In this document: piece after piece, positions 1-5,276 of the stretch | Layout of the letters: each line of letters starts with the position of its first letter | Position numbering within the stretch: the stretch's first letter is position 1 | Assembly (NCBI GenBank): GCA_012270525.1 | Contig: JAAXIE010000221.1 | Coordinates: 1 to 5,276 of the forward strand | Direction of reading: 5' to 3' | Length of the DNA: 5,276 nucleotides | Source: Dehalococcoidia bacterium | Lineage (GTDB): Bacteria; Chloroflexota; Dehalococcoidia; UBA3495; JAAXIE01 | Notes under the pieces: generated by a model | Told to the model about the DNA's origin: nothing | What the model saw: only the letters and a program-made list of their open reading frames with translations | Database searches by the model: none | Position numbers and translations under genes: made by a program

Positions 1-272
1 TCCAGGTGCGCACCATGACCCCCAAGAAGCCCAACTCGGCCCTGCGCAAAATCGCCCGCGTACGCCTGACCAACGGCTTCGAGGTGACAGCCTACATCGG
101 TGGCGAGGGCCACAGCCTGCAGGAGCACTCCGTTGTGCTGGTGCGGGGTGGCAGGGTAAAGGATCTCCCCGGCGTCCGTTACCACGTCGTGCGGGGAGCC
201 CTCGACTGCGAGGGCGTCAGTGCCCGCCGTAGGGGGCGCAGCAAGTATGGCGCCACCCGGCCACGGGGCTAG
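1..272 (+). CDS. rpsL: 30S ribosomal protein S12, 3' part (5' end outside window)
   Basis: S12 sits at the 30S decoding centre and contacts the codon-anticodon helix in the A site. The reading frame begins at base 3 and 89 residues are visible. They align without gaps to E. coli S12 from residue 36 to the end, so about 35 N-terminal residues lie to the left and the full length would be about 124, as usual for the family. The conserved blocks [52 protein letters not shown] and the terminal [11 protein letters not shown] are all present. Both lysines whose mutation classically gives streptomycin resistance are wild type (K43, bases 24-26; K88, bases 159-161). D89, the aspartate methylthiolated by RimO in some bacteria, is also present. 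It ends in TAG and is followed by rpsG after 49 nt, the standard str order. The ATG at base 15 is internal, not the start. Confidence 0.97.
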   Translation, partial: QVRTMTPKKPNSALRKIARVRLTNGFEVTAYIGGEGHSLQEHSVVLVRGGRVKDLPGVRYHVVRGALDCEGVSARRRGRSKYGATRPRG

Positions 273-321
273 GGCGCACCACTTCCGTAACTTGAAATGT
301 CCTTTGAATTGAGCAGAAATC

Positions 322-792
322 ATGTCCCGTAGACGAAGAGCAGAACGGCGCCAGGTGCCACCGGACCCACGGTACGGCAGCATCGAGGTCAGCCGTTTCA
401 TCAACAAGATAATCCTGCGTGGCAAGAAGACCACCGCGCAGCGCATCGTCTACGGGGCGTTGGAGATGGCCCAGGAAGAGTCGCGACGCGACGCCATGGA
501 AATCTTCCAACAGGCCCTCAGGAACGCCACCCCACTGGTGGAGGTCAAGCCCCGCCGCGTGGGTGGTGCCACGTACCAGATTCCCACTGAGGTGCGACCA
601 GGTAGGGGCGAAGCCTTGGGCCACCGCTGGCTGATTCGGGCGGCCCGGGCTCGCAAAGGCATGCCAATGGTCAGACGGCTTGCTCTCGAGTTCATGGACG
701 CCTCCCGAGGCGAAGGCGCAGCCGTGAAGCGCAGGGAAGACTTGCATCGCATGGCTGAAGCCAATCGCGCCTTCGTGCACTACCGGTGGTAA
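322..792 (+). CDS. rpsG: 30S ribosomal protein S7
   Basis: S7 is a primary binder of the 16S rRNA 3' major domain. It nucleates assembly of the 30S head and lies near the E site and mRNA exit channel. The 156-residue product is the usual family length. Visible signatures are the basic N-terminus, the block PDPRYGSIEVSRFINKII with RGKKTTAQRIVYGAL (about residues 14-48), VEVKPRRVGGATYQIPTEVRP (about 73-93), and the C-terminal HRMAEANRAFVHYRW. The start is secure: an in-frame TGA lies at 310-312, and ATG 322 is the first start codon after it. No good Shine-Dalgarno sequence precedes it. The leader is AGCAGAAATC directly before ATG and resembles the leader of rplC. It ends in TAA, 36 nt before fusA. 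In E. coli S7 represses the str operon by binding its mRNA; nothing here shows whether that control exists in this organism. Confidence 0.98.
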   Translation: MSRRRRAERRQVPPDPRYGSIEVSRFINKIILRGKKTTAQRIVYGALEMAQEESRRDAMEIFQQALRNATPLVEVKPRRVGGATYQIPTEVRPGRGEALGHRWLIRAARARKGMPMVRRLALEFMDASRGEGAAVKRREDLHRMAEANRAFVHYRW

Positions 793-828
793 CCCATATC
801 TCGAGTCAGGCTGTGAAAGTCTTTTGTC

Positions 829-2898
829 ATGCCCGGTTCTTTTCCTATAGACCGTATCCGTAATATCGGCTTCATCGCCCATATCGACGCCGGCAAGACC
901 ACGGTGACCGAACGCGTCCTGTTCACCAGTGGCCGTATCCACCGCGTCGGCGGCGTCGACCAGGGCACCACCGCCATGGACTGGATGCCCCAGGAACGTG
1001 AACGCGGTATCACCATCACCTCCGCAGCCACCACCTGCTATTGGCGAGACTTCCGGATAAACATTATTGACACCCCCGGCCACGTGGATTTTACGGCCGA
1101 AGTCGAACGAAGCCTCCGTGTACTTGACGGAGGCGTCGTTGTTTTGGACGCCGTCGCAGGCGTCCAGCCCCAGTCCGAGACGGTCTGGCGCCAAGCCGAT
1201 CGCTACGAGGTCCCCCGCATCTGCTTCGTCAACAAGATGGACCGCGTCGGTGCCAGCCTCGACCGCACCATGGACACTCTCCGCCACAGGCTGGCGGCCA
1301 ATCCGGTCGCCGTCCAGTTGCCCCTTGGCACCGAGTCCTCCTTCCGTGGGGTACTCGACCTGATGAACTGCAGATCCCTGGTCTATTCCGGAGACGACGA
1401 CGGGCCACCCGAGGAAGGGCCCGTCCCCGACGATGAACAGGAGCGTTTCACCCAGTACCGCGAGTCGATGATCGAGAAGATCGTCGAGACCGATGAGAAC
1501 CTCATGATCAAGTACCTCGAAGGCGAGGAACTGGCCACTGAGGATCTTTGCGGTGCTCTCAGGCGCGCTACCCTCTCCCGTGGCCTGATTCCCGTCCTCT
1601 GTGGCAGCGCCCTCCGCGGCATCGGCGTTGACCTTCTGCTCGATGCGGTCACCCACTACCTGCCCGCCCCCGCCGACGTTCCCCCGGTCCAGGTCACCAT
1701 GGACGACGACGGGGAGGTCCTCCTCGAACCCGACGAAGATGGCCCCCTCGCCGCCCTGGCCTTCAAGGTGATGACCGACCCCTTCGTCGGCCGGCTGGTC
1801 TACCTCCGGGTCTATTCCGGTACGCTCAAGGCGGGGGCCACGGTCGTCAACTCCACCAAGAACATCCGCGAGCGAACGGGGCGGGTGCTTACGGTTCACG
1901 CCAACCGTCGTGAAGAGGTGGAAGGCGTCGGTGCTGGCAATATCTGTGGTGCCATCGGCCTCAAGAACACCTTCACCGGCCACACCATCGCTGGCGTGAA
2001 CAAGCCCGTTGTCCTGGAGCCTCCCCGCTTTCCCGAACCGGTGCTCTCGGTTGCCATCGAACCCGCAACCCGCGCCGACCAGGAAAAGCTGGACGATGCC
2101 CTTCGCAAGCTGGAAGAGGAAGACCCCACCTTCGACGTCTCCTACAACAAGGAAACAGGCCAAGCCCTCATCGCAGGCATGGGCGAGTTGCACCTCAGCG
2201 TGCTGGTGGACCGCATGAAGCGGGAGTTCGGTGTCGAGGCCAACGTGGGCAAGCCGCGCGTCTCATACCGCGAGGCCATCACCGTGCCGGTGCGTTCCGA
2301 GGGCCGGTTCGTCCGCCAGACAGGCGGGCACGGGCAGTTTGGCCACGTGCTGGTGGACTTGGAACCACGGGAACGGGGCGAAGGCTTCCTCTTCGAGAAC
2401 AAGATCACCGGCGGCGTCATACCACGGGAGTACATACCAGCAGTGGAAGCTGGGATTAAGGAAGCCATCAGCAACGGTCCGATGGCTGGCTTCCCAGTCA
2501 TCGACCTGAAGGTGACCTTGGTCGACGGCAGCTATCACGAAGTGGACTCTTCCGAACTGGCTTTCAAGGCCGCTGGCTCCATCGCCATCCGGGACGGCGT
2601 GCGCAAGGCCAAGCCCATGTTGCTCGAACCCATCATGGTCGGCGAGATCGTCACACCTGGCGAGTTCCTCGGTGACGTCATAGGCGACCTCGGCACCATG
2701 CGGGGTCAGATCACCAATATCGAGGGCCAAGGCGATACTCAGGTAGTCCGTGCCCTCATACCATTGGCCGAGACTTTCGGGTACACTACCGCCCTGCGGT
2801 CTCTGACCCAGGGGCGCGCCACCCACACCCTGGAATTCCAGAGTTATGAGCCTATACCCGACGACCTCTTACAGGGTATAATTCGCGGTCGTCGCTAG
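829..2898 (+). CDS. fusA: Translation elongation factor G (EF-G)
   Basis: EF-G is the GTPase that drives tRNA-mRNA translocation and, with RRF, ribosome recycling. The 689-residue product covers all five domains. In the G domain, G1 is AHIDAGKT (17-24), switch I includes RERGITIT (57-64), G3 is DTPGH (81-85, with catalytic His85), G4 is NKMD (135-138), and the G5 region is GSAL (259-262; often SAF). Domain II contains MTDPFVG and YSGTL. Domain III contains the GMGELHL block. Domain IV has GGHGQFGH (499-506) and the tip [15 protein letters not shown] with His570, equivalent to the translocation-critical His583 of E. coli. Domain V follows from about 600. Canonical switch and domain IV motifs argue for the housekeeping EF-G, not an EF-G2 paralogue or a TetM-type protein. 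An in-frame TGA at 814-816 fixes ATG 829 as the start; its SD is weak. It ends in TAG, 17 nt before rpsJ. No tuf follows. One oddity is TGH where TGD is usual in domain II (His385). Confidence 0.98.
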   Translation: MPGSFPIDRIRNIGFIAHIDAGKTTVTERVLFTSGRIHRVGGVDQGTTAMDWMPQERERGITITSAATTCYWRDFRINIIDTPGHVDFTAEVERSLRVLDGGVVVLDAVAGVQPQSETVWRQADRYEVPRICFVNKMDRVGASLDRTMDTLRHRLAANPVAVQLPLGTESSFRGVLDLMNCRSLVYSGDDDGPPEEGPVPDDEQERFTQYRESMIEKIVETDENLMIKYLEGEELATEDLCGALRRATLSRGLIPVLCGSALRGIGVDLLLDAVTHYLPAPADVPPVQVTMDDDGEVLLEPDEDGPLAALAFKVMTDPFVGRLVYLRVYSGTLKAGATVVNSTKNIRERTGRVLTVHANRREEVEGVGAGNICGAIGLKNTFTGHTIAGVNKPVVLEPPRFPEPVLSVAIEPATRADQEKLDDALRKLEEEDPTFDVSYNKETGQALIAGMGELHLSVLVDRMKREFGVEANVGKPRVSYREAITVPVRSEGRFVRQTGGHGQFGHVLVDLEPRERGEGFLFENKITGGVIPREYIPAVEAGIKEAISNGPMAGFPVIDLKVTLVDGSYHEVDSSELAFKAAGSIAIRDGVRKAKPMLLEPIMVGEIVTPGEFLGDVIGDLGTMRGQITNIEGQGDTQVVRALIPLAETFGYTTALRSLTQGRATHTLEFQSYEPIPDDLLQGIIRGRR
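2877..2882 (+). promoter_or_regulatory. Possible -10 box (TATAAT) at the end of fusA, upstream of rpsJ
   Basis: A perfect TATAAT lies inside the last codons of fusA (Gln-Gly-Ile-Ile), 33 nt before the rpsJ start. A transcript from it would begin near 2888-2890, exactly at a perfect inverted repeat and before the rpsJ ribosome binding site. No TTGACA-like -35 is visible 16-18 nt upstream and there is no extended -10 TG. The hexamer could be chance, since ATA isoleucine codons are not rare in this gene. Confidence 0.2.
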
Positions 2899-2905
2899 CG
2901 ACGGC
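2888..2905 (+). other. Hairpin holding the fusA stop codon, next to the rpsJ RBS
   Basis: Bases 2890-2903 (CGTCGCTAGCGACG) are a perfect 14-bp palindrome. In RNA this can form a stem of seven pairs (2888-2894 with 2899-2905, one of them a U-G wobble) closed by the tetraloop CUAG, which contains most of the fusA stop codon UAG. The rpsJ Shine-Dalgarno sequence starts at the very next base. No U-tract follows, so it is not an intrinsic terminator. Ribosomes finishing fusA would melt it, which could couple rpsJ translation to fusA. The structure is read from the sequence; the role is inferred. Confidence 0.4.
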
Positions 2906-2911
2906 AGAGGG
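2906..2911 (+). promoter_or_regulatory. Ribosome binding site of rpsJ
   Basis: AGAGGG lies 4 nt before the ATG at 2916 and is complementary to the pyrimidine-rich 3' end of 16S rRNA. It is one of the better SD sequences in the window and abuts the base of the hairpin at 2888-2905. The short spacing is slightly below the usual optimum. Confidence 0.6.
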
Positions 2912-2915
2912 ATCC

Positions 2916-3227
2916 ATGACAACTCGCCAGAAGATACGTATTGTCCTCAAGGCCTTCGACTACAGGGCCTTGGACCAGTCTGCGGGCCAGATCCTGGAAA
3001 CCGCAGAGCGCACCGGTGCTGTGGTGGCCGGGCCCGTACCCCTCCCCACCCGCATCCGGCGCTTCTGCGTCATACGCTCCCCCCACGTGGACAAGGACTC
3101 TCGCGAGCACTTTGAAATCCGGACCCACAAGCGCTTGATGGATATCCTGGAACCCACCTCAAAGACTATCGATGCCCTCACCCGGCTGAACCTCCCGGCA
3201 GGTGTGGATATCTCCATCAAGCTCTAG
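2916..3227 (+). CDS. rpsJ: 30S ribosomal protein S10 / NusE
   Basis: S10 is a tertiary-binding protein of the 30S head. In E. coli the same protein, as NusE, binds NusB in transcription antitermination and NusG in transcription-translation coupling. The 103 residues match the standard length. Signatures are the N-terminal [18 protein letters not shown] (residues 6-23), the block [40 protein letters not shown] (about 34-73) that includes the long loop and the family signature, and the terminal [11 protein letters not shown]. The start ATG 2916 has an SD 4 nt upstream and gives the expected N-terminus. It follows fusA by 17 nt and precedes rplC by 43 nt, so it is the first S10-cluster gene but is joined directly to str with no tuf between. 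The stop codon is TAG. Confidence 0.98.
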   Translation: MTTRQKIRIVLKAFDYRALDQSAGQILETAERTGAVVAGPVPLPTRIRRFCVIRSPHVDKDSREHFEIRTHKRLMDILEPTSKTIDALTRLNLPAGVDISIKL

Positions 3228-3270
3228 CCCCATAAACTACCAACTGCAAGAAAGACGCCAGCACGAAATC

Positions 3271-3909
3271 ATGTCGGTACGAGGAATCTTGGGAACAAAG
3301 GTGGGCATGGCCCAGATCTTCCGCGAGGACGGTCTGGCTGTCCCTGTGACGGTGGTCAGGGCCGGTCCTTGTACCGTTACCCAGATACGCACCATGGACA
3401 AAGACGGTTACGAGGCAGCCCAACTGGGTTTTGGCGAGGCCAAGCGACTGAACCGCCCCGAACGGGGCCACCTCCGACGCTCCGGCGTATTCTCCCGCTA
3501 CCTGCGTGAGTTCCCCGTGGACGACATCGGACCCCTGCGCGTGGGACAGCGGCTCACCGTGGACATGTTCCAACCCGGACAGCGCGTCGATGTCGTTGGC
3601 ACCTCCAAGGGCAAGGGCTTCCAGGGTGGAATGAAGCGCCACGGCTTCGGCGGCGGTCCCCGCACCCGGGGCCAGTCCGACCGCGCTCGCGCCCCCGGCT
3701 CCATCGGGGGCGGTACCACTCCCGGCCGCGTGTACAAGGGCAAAAAGATGGCTGGTCACATGGGTAACGTGCGGGTCACTGCAAAGAACCTGGAAGTGGT
3801 CCAGGTCGACCCGGTGCGCAACCTGATCATGATAAAGGGCGGCCTCCCCGGCTCGAACAACGGCCTCCTCATGATCAAGCCAAGAGGCCAGACCGGGGCG
3901 GGTGACTGA
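3271..3909 (+). CDS. rplC: 50S ribosomal protein L3
   Basis: L3 is one of the first proteins to bind 23S rRNA, and its long central finger reaches towards the peptidyl-transferase centre. ATG 3271 gives a 212-residue protein, close to the usual ~209, beginning with the family N-terminus (V)[14 protein letters not shown]. An in-frame ATG at 3202 lies inside rpsJ and would add 23 residues unlike any L3, so I rejected it. Conserved blocks are [16 protein letters not shown] (111-126), [13 protein letters not shown] (142-154) and [11 protein letters not shown] (156-166). The glutamine methylated by PrmB in E. coli (Q150) aligns with Thr149, so that modification site is absent, as I recall for many non-proteobacterial L3 proteins. 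No SD precedes the start; the leader AGCACGAAATC resembles that of rpsG. The TGA stop overlaps the rplD ATG by one base, which suggests translational coupling. Confidence 0.97.
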   Translation: MSVRGILGTKVGMAQIFREDGLAVPVTVVRAGPCTVTQIRTMDKDGYEAAQLGFGEAKRLNRPERGHLRRSGVFSRYLREFPVDDIGPLRVGQRLTVDMFQPGQRVDVVGTSKGKGFQGGMKRHGFGGGPRTRGQSDRARAPGSIGGGTTPGRVYKGKKMAGHMGNVRVTAKNLEVVQVDPVRNLIMIKGGLPGSNNGLLMIKPRGQTGAGD

Positions 3910-3911
3910 TG
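3901..3911 (+). promoter_or_regulatory. rplC stop / rplD start overlap (TGATG) with SD-like GGTGA
   Basis: The rplC stop TGA (3907-3909) shares its last base with the rplD start ATG (3909-3911). A G-rich run ending in GGTGA (3901-3905) lies just upstream and could pair weakly with the anti-SD. The arrangement is typical of termination-reinitiation coupling, giving equal output of L3 and L4. Confidence 0.6.
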
Positions 3912-4709
3912 GAACTCCCCCTCCGAAATACACAGGGCGAAGTCACCGGCTACGTAGAGGTGAGCGACGTCATTTTCGACCAACCCATGAACCAGGCACT
4001 GGTGCATCAGGCCGTCGTCATGTACCAGTCCAACCGGCGCTCCGGCACCCACAGCACCAAGACCAGGGCCGAGGTCTCCGGGGGAGGCCGCAAGCCCTGG
4101 CCCCAGAAACACACCGGCCGCGCACGACAGGGCAGCACCCGCTCCCCCCAATGGCGCCACGGTGGCGTGGCCTTCGGTCCCAAACCCCGCAGCTACCGCA
4201 AGGACATGCCCAAACGCATGCGACATCAGGCCCTCCGCTGCGTCCTCTCGGAGAAAGCCCGCACGGGCAAGCTGGTCCTGGTGGAAGGACTTAACGTATC
4301 GACCCCCCGTACCAAGGAGATGGTCGGATTGTTGCAAAACCTGGGAGTAGGTCGCTCTACTCTCATCGTCACCCGCGAACCCGACCAGAATCTCGTCCGC
4401 TCGGCCCACAATATCGACAGGGTGTGGACTCTGCCCGTGCGCCTGCTTAATGCTTGGGAACTGCTCCGGCGTGACGGGATCATCATGTCGGTCGAAGCGG
4501 TGCAAGAAGCCCAAGCCCTCTGGCAGTCGGAGAGCCCTCGTCACACCTCCCGCTTGCTGGCGGAAGAGTCCGAATCTGTCGACGAAGATCTCATAGAGGA
4601 CTCCAGCCCCGTAGAGGACGCATCGGAAGTACCAGTGTCCCCGGAAGCCCAGGCAGACGCGCCCACCGCAGAAGCCCCCGCTGGCCCGGACGACGAGGGG
4701 GAGGATTAG
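3909..4709 (+). CDS. rplD: 50S ribosomal protein L4 with long acidic C-terminal tail
   Basis: L4 binds 23S rRNA domain I early in assembly, and its extended loop forms part of the exit-tunnel constriction. In E. coli it also represses the S10 operon. The 266-residue product has a standard core (about 1-206): N-terminal LVHQAVVMYQ (31-40), the tunnel loop KTRAEVSGGGRKPWPQKHTGRARQGS (51-76), SPQWRHGGVAFGPKPRSY (79-96), and the C-terminal fold ending near LLRRDGIIMSVEAVQEA. Lys67 matches E. coli K63, where K63E gives erythromycin resistance, so the site is wild type. The following His68 stands where KGTGRAR usually has Gly. Residues 207-266 are extra compared with the ~200-residue family norm. 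They hold 20 Asp/Glu, and residues 216-266 have no Lys or Arg. The tail is rich in Pro, Ala and Ser and probably disordered. Its last codons contain the rplW SD. The start shares a base with the rplC stop, and the stop is TAG. Confidence 0.96.
   Translation: MELPLRNTQGEVTGYVEVSDVIFDQPMNQALVHQAVVMYQSNRRSGTHSTKTRAEVSGGGRKPWPQKHTGRARQGSTRSPQWRHGGVAFGPKPRSYRKDMPKRMRHQALRCVLSEKARTGKLVLVEGLNVSTPRTKEMVGLLQNLGVGRSTLIVTREPDQNLVRSAHNIDRVWTLPVRLLNAWELLRRDGIIMSVEAVQEAQALWQSESPRHTSRLLAEESESVDEDLIEDSSPVEDASEVPVSPEAQADAPTAEAPAGPDDEGED
4700..4704 (+). promoter_or_regulatory. Strong ribosome binding site of rplW
   Basis: GGAGG inside the longer purine run AGGGGGAGG (4696-4704) lies 8 nt before the GTG at 4713, an ideal SD spacing. 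It is encoded within the last codons of rplD (Glu-Gly-Glu-Asp). It supports GTG 4713 as the rplW start over the internal ATG at 4743. Confidence 0.8.
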
Positions 4710-4712
4710 CAC

Positions 4713-4997
4713 GTGAATATCCACGAAGTGCTGCTGCGGCCCATGATCACCGAGAAGAGCACCATAATGGCCGACTTGGGCAAGTACTCTTTCCAGGTCG
4801 CCCCCAAGGCCAACAAGGTGCAGGTCAAGGAAGCGGTGCAGAAGACCTTCGGCGTCACCGTGGAAGATGTGAACATCACCAAGCTGCGGGGCAAGGTCAA
4901 GCGCTATGGCCCGCGCTTCAAGAAGCGTCCCGACGTCAAGAAGGCAGTGGTCACGCTGAAGTCGGGCGACAAAATCCAGCTTATCGAGGGGCTGTAA
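4713..4997 (+). CDS. rplW: 50S ribosomal protein L23
   Basis: L23 lies at the rim of the polypeptide exit tunnel and is the docking site for trigger factor and SRP. The 94-residue product is of normal length. It opens with the family pattern [13 protein letters not shown] (4-16); Glu14 matches the E. coli Glu18 that contacts trigger factor. It continues with [25 protein letters not shown] (about 24-48), then the RNA-binding stretch [25 protein letters not shown] (about 58-82). The start is GTG, chosen because of the strong SD 8 nt upstream and because the next in-frame ATG (4743) would remove the conserved N-terminus. It begins 3 nt after the rplD stop and ends in TAA one base before rplB, so L4, L23 and L2 are probably translationally coupled. 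Confidence 0.97.
   Translation: MNIHEVLLRPMITEKSTIMADLGKYSFQVAPKANKVQVKEAVQKTFGVTVEDVNITKLRGKVKRYGPRFKKRPDVKKAVVTLKSGDKIQLIEGL
4986..4991 (+). promoter_or_regulatory. Ribosome binding site of rplB
   Basis: GAGGGG lies 7 nt before the ATG at 4999. It falls within the final rplW codons (Glu-Gly-Leu), so the end of L23 doubles as the initiation signal for L2. Confidence 0.7.
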
Positions 4998-4998
4998 A

Positions 4999-5276
4999 AT
5001 GCCTCTGAAAACCCCGCGACCCGTCACCGCCGGACTGCGCGGAGCTGTGCTCCCGTCGTTCGACGATATAACCCGCGACACCCCCGAAAAATCGCTGGTC
5101 CGCCCGCTGACCAAGAGCGCGGGACGCAACAGCCAAGGCAGAATCACGGTGCGCCATCGTGGCGGTGGTGCCAAGAGACAGTACCGCGTCATCGATTTCA
5201 AGCGAAACAAGCCCGGCGTTCCCGGTAAGGTCGTCTCCATTGAGTACGACCCGAACCGTACCGCCCGCATCGCCCT
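4999..5276 (+). CDS. rplB: 50S ribosomal protein L2, 5' part (3' end outside window)
   Basis: L2 is needed for subunit association and supports peptidyl-transferase activity. The window holds the first 92 codons plus two bases, about a third of the usual ~275 residues. The N-terminus [15 protein letters not shown] matches the family K-x-x-x-P-T-x-x-x-R layout. The conserved blocks [24 protein letters not shown] (about 40-63), [15 protein letters not shown] (64-78) and [12 protein letters not shown] (81-92) are clear and belong to the N-terminal OB-fold RNA-binding domain. The start ATG is separated from the rplW stop by one base and has GAGGGG 7 nt upstream. The catalytically important C-terminal histidine region is outside the window and cannot be assessed. 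By standard S10 order rpsS and rplV should follow. Confidence 0.97.
   Translation, partial: MPLKTPRPVTAGLRGAVLPSFDDITRDTPEKSLVRPLTKSAGRNSQGRITVRHRGGGAKRQYRVIDFKRNKPGVPGKVVSIEYDPNRTARIA

Noticed and set aside
292..320. Possible promoter in the rpsL-rpsG gap (TTGAAA, 17 nt, AGAAAT)
   Set aside because: The -10 matches the consensus at only three of six positions and would place the start inside rpsG. This AT-richer gap easily gives such matches.
793..828. Possible terminator or regulatory hairpin between rpsG and fusA
   Set aside because: Only very short complementarities (CTCGAG, AAAG/CTTT) are present and no U-tract follows a stem.
217..2193. A 658-residue open frame on the minus strand opposite rpsL, rpsG and fusA
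   Set aside because: It lies opposite three clearly conserved genes, and its translation resembles no family I know. Long antisense frames arise because C-rich third positions remove stops on the opposite strand.
829..2898. Possibility that the GTPase is a TetM-type protection protein or an EF-G2 paralogue
   Set aside because: It sits in the str position between rpsG and rpsJ and has canonical EF-G switch, domain IV and domain V motifs.
3202..3270. Upstream in-frame ATG for rplC giving a 23-residue N-terminal extension
   Set aside because: It overlaps rpsJ, and the added residues are unlike L3. ATG 3271 gives the canonical N-terminus and length.
3228..3270. Possible L4-binding S10-type leader or terminator between rpsJ and rplC
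   Set aside because: The 43-nt gap shows no convincing stem-loop and no U-tract, and it is far shorter than the E. coli S10 leader.
3756..5270. A 504-residue open frame on the minus strand opposite rplC to rplB
   Set aside because: It is a shadow of four conserved ribosomal-protein genes, with no recognisable domain and no plausible start signal.

Overview
The window is a stretch of bacterial chromosome carrying the junction of the str and S10 ribosomal-protein clusters. All genes lie on the + strand in the order rpsL (3' part), rpsG, fusA, rpsJ, rplC, rplD, rplW, rplB (5' part). Coding density is close to complete. The sequence is GC-rich with C/G-rich third codon positions. Protein features such as the L3 segment [10 protein letters not shown] and the EF-G segment GGHGQFGH, together with a missing tuf between fusA and rpsJ, suggest a non-proteobacterial lineage. 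My best guess is Chloroflexota (a Dehalococcoidia or SAR202-like organism). That placement is inference from recalled family resemblance and gene order, not from a search.

Layout: rpsL (S12) enters at the left edge about 35 residues into the protein. After a 49-nt gap comes rpsG (S7), then a 36-nt gap, then fusA (EF-G, 689 aa). rpsJ (S10) starts 17 nt after fusA. A 43-nt gap precedes rplC (L3). From there the genes are packed tightly: rplC and rplD (L4) overlap by one base (TGATG), rplW (L23) starts 3 nt after rplD, and rplB (L2) starts 1 nt after rplW and runs off the right edge. No intrinsic terminator is visible, so one polycistronic transcript from str into S10 is plausible. A TATAAT hexamer and a perfect inverted repeat at the fusA/rpsJ boundary could mark a local regulatory point.

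Together the genes supply 30S decoding-site and head proteins (S12, S7, S10), the translocase EF-G that acts on that ribosome, and early-assembling 50S proteins around the exit tunnel and peptidyl-transferase centre (L3, L4, L23, L2). This is core housekeeping DNA and I found no novel system in it. The observation most worth a second look is a roughly 60-residue, strongly acidic, probably disordered C-terminal tail on L4, absent from the usual ~200-residue protein. Smaller points are the absence of tuf, the hairpin holding the fusA stop codon next to the rpsJ ribosome binding site, a shared SD-less leader on rpsG and rplC, and unusual preference for TAG stops.
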